NCBI RefSeq assembly: GCF_021026335.1
Contig: NZ_JAJNCY010000010.1
Coordinates: forward strand, 1-64,000
Source: Rhizobium sp. C1
GTDB lineage: Bacteria; Pseudomonadota; Alphaproteobacteria; Rhizobiales; Rhizobiaceae
DNA: 64,000 nucleotides
Direction of reading: 5' to 3'
This document shows, piece by piece, positions 53,380 to 62,018 of the stretch (within the stretch, counting starts at the first letter, position 1; each line of letters starts with the position of its first letter). The translations under genes and the position numbers were made by a program. The notes under the pieces were generated by a model. That model did not search any database, had not been told where the DNA came from, and worked only from the letters and a program-made list of their open reading frames with translations.

Positions 53380-53405
53380 GGAACAAGAAACGCTAAAATA
53401 GCGTT
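53380..53405 (+). promoter_or_regulatory. EcfG/RpoE2-type general stress promoter
   Basis: GGAAC (53380-53384) and CGTT (53402-53405) are 17 bp apart, matching the GGAAC-N16-18-CGTT consensus of the alphaproteobacterial general stress sigma factor EcfG. The predicted start would leave a leader of about 30 nt with a GGGAGGAAG ribosome site. The rest of the 271-bp gap to leuB shows nothing further. Confidence 0.72.
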
Positions 53406-53443
53406 CTCTGCGATCATCACCGGAAAACAGGGAGGAAGATCAG

Positions 53444-53701
53444 ATGAAGCATCTCGTCATCGCCGCCGCCGCGCTTTTGTTCACGGGGGTCGGCATCAGC
53501 ACCGCCAGCGCCGAGCCCTATCACCACCATCGCCACGGCGGTTACCGCCATGCGGCGCCTCCGGGCGTATACATTGGCGAGGGCGGCGTCCGTGTCGTGC
53601 CGCCGCGTCGGCATGTTCGCCGTGACTGCTGGCTCGAAAAGCGGGTCAAGCGCGACTGGGAAGGCTATCGCCGCGTGTATACCGTGCGCGTCTGCCGTTG
53701 A
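53444..53701 (+). CDS. small secreted His/Arg-rich protein, unknown function
   Basis: This 85-residue precursor has signal peptide MKHLVIAAAALLFTGVGISTASA. The mature part of about 62 residues begins EPYHHHRHGGYRH and carries GVYIGEGGVRVVPPRRHVRR and two cysteines (CWLEKR, VRVCR) that could form a disulphide. Similar short basic secreted proteins occur in many Rhizobiales with no assigned role. The His cluster could bind metal. It is placed behind an EcfG-type promoter and before a terminator, so it is a stand-alone stress-induced unit by inference. Confidence 0.8.
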   Translation: MKHLVIAAAALLFTGVGISTASAEPYHHHRHGGYRHAAPPGVYIGEGGVRVVPPRRHVRRDCWLEKRVKRDWEGYRRVYTVRVCR

Positions 53702-53777
53702 ACCGAGGCGTTCCACCTCACTTGAAAATCGGGTATAAAATCCAGATTTTTGAATGGCATAGCGCAAATTTTCGCTG

Positions 53778-53807
53778 AGCCTGCTTCGTCATCGAGGCGG
53801 GCTTTTT
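53778..53807 (+). terminator. terminator after the His-rich gene
   Basis: AGCCTGC (53778-53784) pairs with GCGGGCT (53797-53803), with one G-U pair, and is followed by TTTTT. It lies 77 bp after the stop. Confidence 0.75.
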
Positions 53808-53816
53808 CGTCGGCCC

Positions 53817-53845
53817 TTGACAATTTGATCAAAAGTTTGGATTTT
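53817..53845 (+). promoter_or_regulatory. candidate promoter and operator of the gamma-glutamylpolyamine genes
   Basis: TTGACA (53817-53822) is a consensus -35. The palindrome TTTGATCAAA (53824-53833) begins two bases later within the spacer, so a repressor bound there would block polymerase. The -10 is not clear. The regulator is unknown. Confidence 0.5.
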
Positions 53846-53881
53846 CTGTATCAAAGAACCAGCACCCCAGGCGGAACCAAA

Positions 53882-55225
53882 GTGGAAAACTCGGACATTA
53901 CAAACGATCTCGATAAGGACATCGAGAGCATCCAGGCGGTCGTTTGCGACCTCAACGGCATTTTGCGCGGCAAGCGCGTGCCGGTCAGCCAGATCGACAA
54001 GGTCACAGGCGGCGGCATCCGCATGCCGCTTTCGATCGTCGGCGTCGATATCTGGGGCGAGGATATCGTTGGCTCTGAACAGGTCTTCATCCACGGTGAC
54101 AATGACGGCATCTGCGAACCGACGGGCAGGGGCGTCGTGCCGGTGCGCTGGACCCAGCGTCCCAGCGCCATGGTGCCGCTTTGGATGTTCGAGGAAAGCG
54201 GCAAGCCCTTTCTTGCCGATCCGCGCCAGGCGCTCGCCGCTATCGTCAAGCAGTATAACGAGATGGGGCTTTACCCCGTCGTTGGTTCCGAGCTTGAATT
54301 CTATCTGATCGATTCCGAGCCGGATTATCCCGAGCCGCCGATCTCGCCCTATACCGGCAAGCGCCTCGACTCCGACGCCATCCTCTCGATCGACGAACTC
54401 GACGACTTCGGCAATTTCTTCTCCGACGTCTATGCCGAATGCGAGCGCCAAAATGTGCCGGCCGATGCGGCGATTGCCGAAAACGGCATCGGCCAGTTCG
54501 AAATCACGCTGCTGCATGGCAACGATCCATTGAAGGCGGCTGACGACATCATGTTCGCCAAGCGCATCATCAAGGGTGTGGCCCGCAAGCACGGCTTTGC
54601 CGCCACCTTCATGGCCAAGCCCTACGGCACGCGCTCCGGAAACGGCATGCACATGCATATGAGCCTGGTCGACAAGGACGGCAAGAACGTCTTTGCCGAT
54701 GCCGACGGCGAGAACACCGATCTCTTCAAGCATTGCGTCGCCGGCATGCTGAAGGGCATGTCGGAATCGACGCTGCTCTTCGCGCCGCACTTCAATTCCT
54801 ATCGTCGCCTGCGTCCCGACACGCATGCGCCGACCTCGATCACCTGGGGCTTCGAGAACCGCACGGCGGCGATCCGCATCCCCGGCGGTGGCCCGAAGTC
54901 GCGCCGCATCGAGCATCGCGTGCCCGGCGCCGACGCCAATCCCTATCTGGCCATGGCTGCCATTCTCGGCGCGGCTCTGGTCGGCATCAAGAACAAGTGG
55001 ATGCCGCCGCGCCCGATCGAAGGCCGCGCCTATGGCGAACGGCTCAAGAAGATCCCCTCCGAATGGGGCGGCGCCGTCGATGCCTTCGAGGATGGCGAGA
55101 TCATGGAAGAGGTTTTCTCGCCGCTGCTCCGCAACATGCTGGTGGCCTGCAAGCGGCAGGAAATCGCCGGCTTTGCCGAACAAGTGACCGACTACGAATT
55201 CAGCGCCTACCTGGAGATTGTGTGA
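53882..55225 (+). CDS. glutamine synthetase-like gamma-glutamylpolyamine synthetase (PuuA family)
   Basis: This protein of about 447 residues has the glutamine-synthetase fold: VGSELEFYLID, GIGQFEITLLHG, SGNGMHMHMSLVDKDG (glutamate and metal site), SYRRLRPDTHAPTSITWGFENRTAAIRI and NPYLAMAAILGAALVGI. Lacking the adenylylation-type GS I architecture and paired with a PuuB-like oxidase, it most likely joins glutamate to putrescine or another amine. The start is GTG at 53882 behind GGCGGAA. The open frame to 53750 runs through a terminator and promoter and is rejected as coding. It overlaps the next gene. Confidence 0.87.
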   Translation: MENSDITNDLDKDIESIQAVVCDLNGILRGKRVPVSQIDKVTGGGIRMPLSIVGVDIWGEDIVGSEQVFIHGDNDGICEPTGRGVVPVRWTQRPSAMVPLWMFEESGKPFLADPRQALAAIVKQYNEMGLYPVVGSELEFYLIDSEPDYPEPPISPYTGKRLDSDAILSIDELDDFGNFFSDVYAECERQNVPADAAIAENGIGQFEITLLHGNDPLKAADDIMFAKRIIKGVARKHGFAATFMAKPYGTRSGNGMHMHMSLVDKDGKNVFADADGENTDLFKHCVAGMLKGMSESTLLFAPHFNSYRRLRPDTHAPTSITWGFENRTAAIRIPGGGPKSRRIEHRVPGADANPYLAMAAILGAALVGIKNKWMPPRPIEGRAYGERLKKIPSEWGGAVDAFEDGEIMEEVFSPLLRNMLVACKRQEIAGFAEQVTDYEFSAYLEIV

Positions 55226-56532
55226 TGGCTAGAAACGTATCCTATGCCGGGGACGGCAGCTATCCGGGCTCCTATTACGCCGCCTCGCGCAATATCCAGC
55301 GCCAGCCGGTAAAGCTGGAAGGTGATGTCGAGACAGACGTCTGCATCATCGGCGGCGGCTATACCGGCCTTGCCACCGCGATCCACCTTGCCGAAAAGGG
55401 CTACAAGGTCACAATCGTTGAAGGCGCGCAGATCGGCTGGGGCGCCTCCGGCCGCAATGGCGGCCAGGTGGTCAACGGCCTGAATGCCGGCCTCGACAAG
55501 ATCAAGCGCGCCTATGGCGACGATGCCGCCCGCTTCGTCGGCGGCATGGTGCAGGAGGGCGCGCAGACGATCTACCGTCTGATCGAGCAGTACAATATCG
55601 ATTGCGACCTCAAGCGCGGCAATATCTACACGGCCTATACGGGCGCCCATATGCGCGAGTTCGAAGCCAAGAAGGCGCTCTGGGCAAGCTATGGCATGAA
55701 CGATCACGTCATGCTCGATCGTGCGGCTGTCCGCAAGGAAGTCGGCACCGACGCCTATGTCGGCGGCATGCTCGACACGTCCGGCGGCCATCTGCATCCA
55801 CTGAACCTGACGCTCGGCGAAGCCCGCGCGCTGGAAAGCCTCGGCGGCACGATCTATGAACTGTCGCCCGTTACCCGCGTCGACAAATCGGCGGCCAAGC
55901 CGGTCGTCTATACGGAAAAGGGCAAGGTCACGGCCCGCGTCGTCGTCGCCTGCGGCAATGCCTATCTCGGTCATGTGATCCCGGAACTGACCGATCGCGT
56001 GCTGCCAGCCTCGACCCAGATCATCGCCACCGAGCCGCTGTCCGAAGACCTGGCAAGGAAGCTCATCCCCGGCGACAAATGCGTCGAGGATGCACGCTAT
56101 ATCCTCGACTATTTCCGTCTGTCAGCCGATCGCCGCATGCTTTTCGGCGGCGGCACGATCTATGGCGGTACCGATCCGTCCGATATCATCGCGAAGATAC
56201 GGCCGAACATGACCAAGGTCTTCCCGGAACTGGCGAACGTCAAGATCGATTACGCCTGGAGCGGCAATTTCGCCATCTCCTTCACTCGCGTTCCGCAGAT
56301 GGGCCGGCTCGCGCCGAACGTCTATTTCGCCCACGGCTATTCCGGCCATGGCGTCACCGGCACGCATCTCTTCGGCAAGATCCTCGCCAACGCGATCGAC
56401 GGCGACCAGTCCCGCTTCGAACGCTTCGCCGCCATGCCCTGGTATCCCTTCCCGGGCGGCCGCATGTTCCGCGCGCAGTACTCCACGATCGGTTCGTGGT
56501 GGTACGCGTTCAAGGACAAATACGGGCTTTGA
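55225..56532 (+). CDS. FAD-dependent gamma-glutamylputrescine oxidoreductase-like protein (PuuB family)
   Basis: This 435-residue flavoprotein of the D-amino-acid oxidase/DadA superfamily has the dinucleotide fold TDVCIIGGGYTGLATAIHLAEKG (residues about 33-55), then the DAO signature GASGRNGGQVVNGLNAGLDKI. The C-terminus has NVYFAHGYSGHGVTGTHLFGK. The ATG overlaps the synthetase stop (TGATG), so the pair is translationally coupled. It would oxidise gamma-glutamylputrescine to the aldehyde with H2O2. Related oxidases act on other amines, so the exact substrate is open. Confidence 0.88.
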   Translation: MARNVSYAGDGSYPGSYYAASRNIQRQPVKLEGDVETDVCIIGGGYTGLATAIHLAEKGYKVTIVEGAQIGWGASGRNGGQVVNGLNAGLDKIKRAYGDDAARFVGGMVQEGAQTIYRLIEQYNIDCDLKRGNIYTAYTGAHMREFEAKKALWASYGMNDHVMLDRAAVRKEVGTDAYVGGMLDTSGGHLHPLNLTLGEARALESLGGTIYELSPVTRVDKSAAKPVVYTEKGKVTARVVVACGNAYLGHVIPELTDRVLPASTQIIATEPLSEDLARKLIPGDKCVEDARYILDYFRLSADRRMLFGGGTIYGGTDPSDIIAKIRPNMTKVFPELANVKIDYAWSGNFAISFTRVPQMGRLAPNVYFAHGYSGHGVTGTHLFGKILANAIDGDQSRFERFAAMPWYPFPGGRMFRAQYSTIGSWWYAFKDKYGL

Positions 56533-56537
56533 AATTA

Positions 56538-56559
56538 AAAGGGGGCGCGAGCCCCCTTT
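56538..56559. terminator. bidirectional terminator after the puuAB-like pair
   Basis: AAAGGGGGC pairs with GCCCCCTTT around a GCGA tetraloop (56538-56559). T-rich sequence follows on the plus strand (GTCTTTATT) and TTTTAATTTC on the minus strand, serving the convergent nucleoside hydrolase. Confidence 0.9.
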
Positions 56560-56571
56560 GTCTTTATTCGC

Positions 56572-57513
56572 CTAAAGCCGCCCCACGCGCTCCGTCAGCA
56601 GGTCGAAGAACCCTTCGGCGTCCACATCCTTCATCACCATCGCATTGTGCGGACGCTTGGTGACCTGCCACCAGTCGACCACGGTCATGCCGACGGTCAG
56701 CTCAGACGCAGTTTCGATCTCCACATTGCACATGCGGCCGGAGAAGAGTTCGGGCTTCAGGAGATAGGCGATCACCGTCGGGTCGTGCAGCGGGCCGCCG
56801 TCGGAGCCGTATTTCTCGACATCGAAGCGCTCGAAGAAGCCGAGCATGTCGACGATGAATTTCGAAACCTTCGTTCCAAGCGCGCCGATCTTCTCGACGC
56901 GGCGCTTCAGCGTCAGAACCTTGTGCGTGACATCGAGCGGCATCATGACGATCGGAATGCCCGACTTCATGACGATATAGGCGGCTTCCGGGTCGACATA
57001 GATGTTGAACTCGGCCGCAGGCGTAATGTTGCCGCCCTCGAAAAAACCGCCGCCCATCATGACAAGTTCCTTCACGCGCGGTCCGATATCCGGTGCGCGG
57101 GTCAGCGCCGTCGCGACATTGGTTAGTGCGCCAAGCGTGCAGAGCGTCACGGTGCCTTCAGGTTCGTTGCGCAGGGTCTCGATGATGAAGTCGACGCCAT
57201 TCTGCGTCTGGACGGGCATGGTGGGCTCGAAGAGCTCCGGACCGTCGAGACCGGTGGCGCCATGAACATATTCTGCCGTGACCAGAGGGCGCGAAATGGG
57301 GCGGTCGCAGCCTTCATAGACCTTGATATCCGTCTTGCCGGCCACTTCGCAGACGATGCGGGCATTCTTCGATGTCAGTGCCAGCGGGACGTTGCCCGCA
57401 ACCGTGGTGATGCCGAGAATGTCGAGATCTTCCGGGCTGCCGAGTGCCAGCAGAATGGCACAGGCATCATCCTGCCCCGGATCGGTGTCGATGATGATCT
57501 TGCGCGCGCTCAT
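56572..57513 (-). CDS. inosine-uridine preferring nucleoside hydrolase
   Basis: This 313-residue hydrolase cleaves ribonucleosides to base and ribose. The calcium/active-site motif is KIIIDTDPGQDDACAILLAL at the N-terminus. NITPAAEFNIYVDPEAA carries the next conserved Asn/Asp, and GGPLHDPTVIAYLL carries the late His/Asp. The length fits RihA/RihB-type enzymes. It is monocistronic between a terminator and a divergent heat-shock gene. Purine versus pyrimidine preference cannot be told. Confidence 0.92.
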   Translation of the reverse strand: MSARKIIIDTDPGQDDACAILLALGSPEDLDILGITTVAGNVPLALTSKNARIVCEVAGKTDIKVYEGCDRPISRPLVTAEYVHGATGLDGPELFEPTMPVQTQNGVDFIIETLRNEPEGTVTLCTLGALTNVATALTRAPDIGPRVKELVMMGGGFFEGGNITPAAEFNIYVDPEAAYIVMKSGIPIVMMPLDVTHKVLTLKRRVEKIGALGTKVSKFIVDMLGFFERFDVEKYGSDGGPLHDPTVIAYLLKPELFSGRMCNVEIETASELTVGMTVVDWWQVTKRPHNAMVMKDVDAEGFFDLLTERVGRL

Positions 57514-57657
57514 GTCCTGTCCTGTCTGCCGTCTGATATGCCGGCGACATTAACGCTTTGCATTCAATTCTCAATCGACTTTTTCTGCCACCTTGCACTG
57601 CAGAAAACGACATACCATATTGGAGGCACGCGGGATGCTGGTTCGCCGGGTCCGCCT

Positions 57658-57682
57658 CAAGTCGCTTACCCCAAGGACTTTG
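57658..57682 (+). promoter_or_regulatory. possible RNA thermometer hairpin over the hsp20 ribosome site
   Basis: CAAGTC (57658-57663) can pair with GACTT(T)G (57676-57682, one bulged base) just before the ATG at 57687, partly occluding AAGGA (57673-57677). Rhizobial small heat-shock genes often carry ROSE-type thermometers with a bulged stem at this position. The full multi-stem ROSE consensus was not recognised. Confidence 0.3.
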
Positions 57683-57686
57683 GACG

Positions 57687-58118
57687 ATGACAAGAATGAC
57701 GACCTTTGCAAGCCCGCTCCTTCTGGGCTTTGACGCCATGGAAAAGACGCTGGAGCGAATTGCCAAGGCGAACGATGGCTACCCCCCCTACAATATCGAA
57801 CGCCTCGCGCCCGATCCGTCCCGCAATTTTGTGGGCGGCTTGAGGATCACACTTGCGGTCGCCGGCTTCTCCGAAGAAGAGCTCGATGTGACGACCGAGG
57901 AAAACCAGCTGATCATTCGCGGCCGCCAGACCGAGCAGGGCGAGCGCGACTATCTGCATCGCGGCATTGCCGCCCGCCAGTTCCAGCGCATGTTCGTGCT
58001 GGCCGAGGGCATGCAGGTCCAGGCAGCGGTGTTGAAGAACGGCCTTCTCTCCGTAGATATCATGAGGCCGGAACCCGAGCGGCTGGTAAGGAAAATTAAC
58101 ATTTCCGTTTCAGAGTAA
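57687..58118 (+). CDS. small heat shock protein, Hsp20/alpha-crystallin family
   Basis: This 143-residue chaperone has an N-terminal arm MTTFASPLLLGFDAMEKTLERI. The alpha-crystallin domain (about residues 35-125) includes LRITLAVAGFSEEELDVTTEENQLIIRG, in parts, and VLKNGLLSVDIMRP with the AxxxxGLL-type core. It lacks a clear C-terminal IxI but ends RKINISVSE. It binds unfolding proteins as oligomers, as in the class A IbpA-like rhizobial sHSPs. The ATG at 57687 is chosen because the upstream open frame is untranslated leader. It is followed by the DUF1150 gene. Confidence 0.92.
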   Translation: MTRMTTFASPLLLGFDAMEKTLERIAKANDGYPPYNIERLAPDPSRNFVGGLRITLAVAGFSEEELDVTTEENQLIIRGRQTEQGERDYLHRGIAARQFQRMFVLAEGMQVQAAVLKNGLLSVDIMRPEPERLVRKINISVSE

Positions 58119-58154
58119 GAACACGGGCAAACGCGCCCGTTCTGCTTCTCTTTT
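58119..58154 (+). terminator. partial terminator between hsp20 and DUF1150
   Basis: GAA-CA-CGGGC and GCCCGTTC form a bulged stem around AAACGC, followed by TGCTTCTCTTTT. It may trim transcription so that hsp20 is made in excess of the downstream gene. Confidence 0.4.
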
Positions 58155-58170
58155 CCAAGGAGGCTCTGAA

Positions 58171-58428
58171 ATGCAGATGAAGCAAGTGCCCGCGGCCCTG
58201 TCGCTCAGTGACCTTGCACACCTCGGTGATGGCGAAGTCGCCTATATCCGCAAGATTTCGGCGACCGATGTGGTTCGCTGTTTCCCCGAAGCGCCGGATC
58301 TGGATCCGGATATCGATCTCTGGGCACTCTTTGGCGCCGACGGCACGCCGATTCTGCTGACGGACAATCGCTCCTCGACCTTCTTCAAGGCTGCAGAAGA
58401 CCAGTTGAAAACCGTTACGGTTCACTGA
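58171..58428 (+). CDS. DUF1150 family protein
   Basis: This 85-residue acidic protein matches DUF1150: LSDLAHLGDGEVAYIRKI, then LDPDIDLWALFGADGTPILLTDNR. In Rhizobiales this family lies almost always directly behind an Hsp20 gene, as here (52-bp gap, AAGGAGG ribosome site 8 nt before the ATG). The function is unknown; an accessory role in the small-heat-shock response is inferred from synteny. Confidence 0.88.
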   Translation: MQMKQVPAALSLSDLAHLGDGEVAYIRKISATDVVRCFPEAPDLDPDIDLWALFGADGTPILLTDNRSSTFFKAAEDQLKTVTVH

Positions 58429-58434
58429 CAGAAG

Positions 58435-58458
58435 ACCGTCCGTCGCAAAGCGGACGGT
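58435..58458. terminator. hairpin between DUF1150 and trmB
   Basis: ACCGTCCG (58435-58442) pairs with CGGACGGT (58451-58458) around an 8-nt loop between convergent genes. U-tracts are poor on both strands. Confidence 0.5.
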
Positions 58459-58459
58459 G

Positions 58460-59164
58460 TCAGACTTTCCTGAAAGTCAGATAGGCGGAGGATCGCCCTT
58501 CGCGCTTGGCCTTGGCCTCGTAGCGCGTGCTTGGCCAGCTGGCAAAGGGCGTCAGCCAGTCGGAGGCGTTTTCCGCCGTCCATTCAAAGCCGCCATGATC
58601 GCGGCAATTCTGCAGCGTCCAGTTCACATAAGTATCGATGTCGGACGCGAAGCAGAAGAGCCCGCCGGGCTTCAGCACCCGATGAAACCGCGTAAGGTTG
58701 ACCTGACTGACGAAACGCCGCTTCCAGTGCTTCTTCTTCGGCCACGGATCGGGATAGAGCAGGTCGATCTGGTCTAGCGATTCTGCCGGCAGCCAGTCGA
58801 GAAGCTCTGCCGCATCGTCATTGTAAACGCGGATATTCTGCGCGCCCGTCTGCTCGACGCTCGAGAGCAGTTTCGCCATCGAATTGATGAAGGGCTCCAC
58901 GCCGATAAAGCCGGTGTCCGGCTCGGTGGTCGCGCGGTGGATCAGATGCTCGCCGCCGCCAAAGCCGATTTCGAGGCGAAGCCGGCTCACGGGTACGGGA
59001 AAGAGATCACGAAGATCCGCCGGCGCGGGCATGGAGAGATCAACGAGCCGCTCGCTGAGCAGCGTCTCCATCAGGCGCGCGTGGTTGGCACGCAACGCCT
59101 TGCCCTTCCGGCGTCCGAAGAAGGCTTCGGACGCGCGGGTCGGATGATCGTCGTGATCCGTCAT
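58460..59164 (-). CDS. trmB: tRNA (guanine-N7-)-methyltransferase
   Basis: This 234-residue SAM-dependent enzyme makes m7G46 in tRNA variable loops. Visible motifs are [17 protein letters not shown] (SAM-binding motif I, about residues 55-71), [26 protein letters not shown] and the family signature [20 protein letters not shown]. It starts 1 bp after the metK stop, so metK-trmB is an operon that makes and uses S-adenosylmethionine. Confidence 0.96.
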   Translation of the reverse strand: MTDHDDHPTRASEAFFGRRKGKALRANHARLMETLLSERLVDLSMPAPADLRDLFPVPVSRLRLEIGFGGGEHLIHRATTEPDTGFIGVEPFINSMAKLLSSVEQTGAQNIRVYNDDAAELLDWLPAESLDQIDLLYPDPWPKKKHWKRRFVSQVNLTRFHRVLKPGGLFCFASDIDTYVNWTLQNCRDHGGFEWTAENASDWLTPFASWPSTRYEAKAKREGRSSAYLTFRKV

Positions 59165-59165
59165 T

Positions 59166-60404
59166 TCAGCCCTTGATGGCGTCTTTCAGCGCCTTCACGA
59201 GATCGGTCTTCTCCCAGGAGAACGAACCGTCACGGCCAGCCTTGCGGCCGAAATGGCCATAGGCGGAGGTCTTGGCATAGATCGGCTTGTTCAGGTCGAG
59301 GTGGCGACGGATGCCGGTCGGCGAAAGATCCATGGTCTTGCGGATGGCCGCTTCGACCTGGTCTTCCGTGACCTTGCCGGTGCCGTGCAGGTCGACATAG
59401 ATCGACAGCGGCTGGGCAACGCCGATGGCGTAGGAAAGCTGGATCGTGCACTTGTCGGCAAGGCCGGCGGCCACGACGTTCTTGGCGAGGTAGCGGGCAG
59501 CATAAGCGGCCGAACGGTCAACCTTCGTCGTGTCCTTGCCGGAGAATGCGCCGCCGCCATGCGGAGCCGCGCCACCATAGGTGTCAACGATGATCTTCCG
59601 GCCGGTGAGGCCTGCGTCGCCGTCCGGGCCGCCGATGACGAACTTGCCGGTCGGGTTGATGTACCACGTGCAATCATCGGCAATCTTCAGATCGCCGAGG
59701 GCTTCGCGGATATAGGGTTCGACAACAGCGCGAACCTTCTTCGAATCCCAGCTGGCATCGAGATGCTGCGTGGAGAGAACGATCGAAACGGCCTCGACCG
59801 GCTTGCCGTCTTCATAGCGAACCGTAACCTGGCTCTTGGCGTCGGGGCCGAGTTTGCCGGCATCGCCTTCGCCCTTGCGGCGGGCGGCGGAGAGAAGCTG
59901 CAGGATCTTGTGCGAATAATAGATCGGCGCCGGCATCAGGTCCGGCGTTTCCTTGCAGGCGTAACCGAACATGATGCCCTGGTCGCCGGCGCCTTCATTG
60001 CCCTGCTGGTCGGCGGCGTTGTCCACGCCCTGCGCGATGTCGGCCGACTGCGAGTGCAGAAGAACATCAATCTTCGCCGTCTTCCAGTGGAAGCCGTCCT
60101 GCTCGTAGCCGATGTCCTTGATGGCCCGGCGCGCTGCGGTCTTGAACTTCGCCGGGTTGATGACGTCGTTGCCGTTCTTGTCCTTCTTCATCAGGCTCGG
60201 CGGCAGGCGAACTTCGCCGGCAATGACGACTCGGTTGGTCGTCGCCAGCGTTTCGCAGGCGATGCGCACGCCCCAGGGATTGACGCCGGTCTTGGCGGCT
60301 TCGCGATAGACGAGATCCACGATCTCATCGGAAATGCGGTCGCAGACCTTGTCCGGATGACCTTCGGACACGGATTCACTGGTGAAAAGATAGTTGGCGC
60401 GCAT
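59166..60404 (-). CDS. metK: S-adenosylmethionine synthase
   Basis: This 412-residue enzyme forms SAM from methionine and ATP. Signatures are [24 protein letters not shown] at the N-terminus, [21 protein letters not shown] (the GAGDQG hexapeptide, about residue 135) and [25 protein letters not shown]. An alphaproteobacterial insertion ([26 protein letters not shown]) is present. It heads the metK-trmB operon and is divergent from miaB. A 5-bp leader hairpin (GTAGC/GCTAC) is visible, but no known SAM riboswitch. Confidence 0.97.
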   Translation of the reverse strand: MRANYLFTSESVSEGHPDKVCDRISDEIVDLVYREAAKTGVNPWGVRIACETLATTNRVVIAGEVRLPPSLMKKDKNGNDVINPAKFKTAARRAIKDIGYEQDGFHWKTAKIDVLLHSQSADIAQGVDNAADQQGNEGAGDQGIMFGYACKETPDLMPAPIYYSHKILQLLSAARRKGEGDAGKLGPDAKSQVTVRYEDGKPVEAVSIVLSTQHLDASWDSKKVRAVVEPYIREALGDLKIADDCTWYINPTGKFVIGGPDGDAGLTGRKIIVDTYGGAAPHGGGAFSGKDTTKVDRSAAYAARYLAKNVVAAGLADKCTIQLSYAIGVAQPLSIYVDLHGTGKVTEDQVEAAIRKTMDLSPTGIRRHLDLNKPIYAKTSAYGHFGRKAGRDGSFSWEKTDLVKALKDAIKG

Positions 60405-60479
60405 CTGGGCTTGATCCCCTCTGGAAGAAATACCGTTGCTTCTGTAGCCATTTCGCTACCGGAAAACAAGCGTACAACG

Positions 60480-60499
60480 ACATAAATATATCTTTATGT
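60480..60499. promoter_or_regulatory. AT-rich dyad between metK and miaB
   Basis: ACATAAA (60480-60486) and TTTATGT (60493-60499) are inverted copies with a 6-bp centre in the divergent intergenic region, 76 bp upstream of metK. It may be an operator or part of the promoters. Confidence 0.4.
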
Positions 60500-60569
60500 G
60501 ATTACCAGATCCCTTATTTATGCGGGTTTTGGGCTTCATTTCGGGCTTTCAATGCAGTATGAGGCGCCC

Positions 60570-62003
60570 ATGAACGAACAATCGCTCCACCCTGCCGACA
60601 CCGCAGCCGAGGCCTCCGCCGAAGGGGCCGTCAACACGAATACCCGCAAGGTGTTCGTCAAGACTTACGGTTGCCAGATGAATGTCTATGACAGCGCCCG
60701 CATGACGGATGCGCTGGCCGCCGATGGCTATGCGGAAACAACCGTGCTGGAGGAGGCCGATCTCGTCCTTCTCAACACCTGCCATATCCGTGAAAAGGCA
60801 GCTGAAAAGGTCTATTCCGAGCTTGGCCGCCTGCGCGACATGAAGAAGGCGAAGAATGCCGAAGGCCGCGAATTCGTCATCGGCGTGACGGGCTGCGTCG
60901 CTCAGGCCGAGGGCAAGGAAATCCTGCGCCGCGCGCCGGCGGTCGATCTCGTGGTAGGTCCGCAGACCTATCATCGCTTGCCGCAGGTGCTGAAAGATGT
61001 CCGCGAAGGCCGCAAGGCCGTCGAAACGGACTATGCGCTGGAAGACAAGTTCGAGCATCTCCCGTCGCCTGAAAAGGCGGTCACGAAGTCGCGCGGCCCG
61101 ACGGCGTTTCTGACCGTTCAGGAAGGTTGCGACAAGTTCTGCACCTTCTGCGTCGTGCCCTACACGCGCGGTTCCGAAGTCTCGCGGCCTCTGGCACAGA
61201 TCGTGGAGGAAGCGAAGAAGCTTGCCGAAGCCGGTGTGCGCGAGCTGACGCTTCTCGGGCAGAACGTCAATGCTTGGCACGGGACCGATGCGGATGGAAA
61301 CGCCATCGGCCTCGGCGAACTCATTGCAGCGATTGCCGAAATCGAAGGCCTCGACCGGCTGCGCTACACGACCAGCCACCCGCGCGACATGGACAACCGG
61401 CTGATCGAGGCCCACGCCACGCAGCCCAAGCTCATGCCCTACTTACATCTTCCCGTTCAGTCCGGGTCGAATCGCATCCTGAAAGCCATGAACCGCAAGC
61501 ACACGGCGGCGGACTATCTTGCGCTCGTCAAGCGCATCCGGGCCGTTAATCCGGAACTGGCTCTGTCCGGCGATTTCATCGTCGGCTTCCCCGGCGAGAC
61601 GGACGAAGACTTCGAGGCCACGATGCGGCTGATCGAAGAAGTCGGTTATGCACAGGCCTTCTCGTTCAAATATTCGCCGCGTCCCGGCACGCCCGGCGCC
61701 GACCTTCCCGACCATGTGCCGGAAGAGGTGAAGTCGGAGCGGCTGGACCGCCTGCAAACCCTGCTTTTCCAGCAGCAGCGTGACTTTGCGCGCGCCTGTG
61801 TCGGTAAGGTGATCGACCTGCTTTTGGAGAAGGAAGGGCGCATGCCCGGCCAGCTCGTGGGGCGGTCGCCGTGGCTGCAGCCGGTAATTATCGACGCCCA
61901 AACGACGAAAAGCGGTGACAAGTTAAAAATCGGTGACATTATAAAAGTAAGAATCACCGAAGCCGGTCCAAACAGCTTGTTTGCCGAGGTGGCGCAAGGC
62001 TGA
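60570..62003 (+). CDS. miaB: tRNA-2-methylthio-N6-dimethylallyladenosine synthase
   Basis: This 477-residue radical-SAM methylthiotransferase acts on position 37 of tRNAs. The N-terminal UPF0004 domain has cysteines in [23 protein letters not shown] and [11 protein letters not shown]. The radical-SAM cluster is [17 protein letters not shown] (CxxxCxxC). A C-terminal TRAM domain ends the protein ([21 protein letters not shown]). Start choices are GTG 60498, ATG 60552 and ATG 60570; the last has GAGG 5 nt upstream. It heads the miaB-phoH-ybeY-tlyC operon. Confidence 0.95.
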   Translation: MNEQSLHPADTAAEASAEGAVNTNTRKVFVKTYGCQMNVYDSARMTDALAADGYAETTVLEEADLVLLNTCHIREKAAEKVYSELGRLRDMKKAKNAEGREFVIGVTGCVAQAEGKEILRRAPAVDLVVGPQTYHRLPQVLKDVREGRKAVETDYALEDKFEHLPSPEKAVTKSRGPTAFLTVQEGCDKFCTFCVVPYTRGSEVSRPLAQIVEEAKKLAEAGVRELTLLGQNVNAWHGTDADGNAIGLGELIAAIAEIEGLDRLRYTTSHPRDMDNRLIEAHATQPKLMPYLHLPVQSGSNRILKAMNRKHTAADYLALVKRIRAVNPELALSGDFIVGFPGETDEDFEATMRLIEEVGYAQAFSFKYSPRPGTPGADLPDHVPEEVKSERLDRLQTLLFQQQRDFARACVGKVIDLLLEKEGRMPGQLVGRSPWLQPVIIDAQTTKSGDKLKIGDIIKVRITEAGPNSLFAEVAQG

Positions 62004-62018
62004 AGGTCCGGGACCAAC

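Noticed and set aside
53750-53881. N-terminal extension of the PuuA-like protein from 53750
   Set aside because: The stretch contains a terminator and a -35/palindrome promoter, and glutamine-synthetase-like sequence starts after GTG 53882.
60405-60569. SAM riboswitch upstream of metK
   Set aside because: Only a 5-bp hairpin and an AT-rich dyad are visible; no SAM-II or SAM/SAH-type pseudoknot consensus was recognised.
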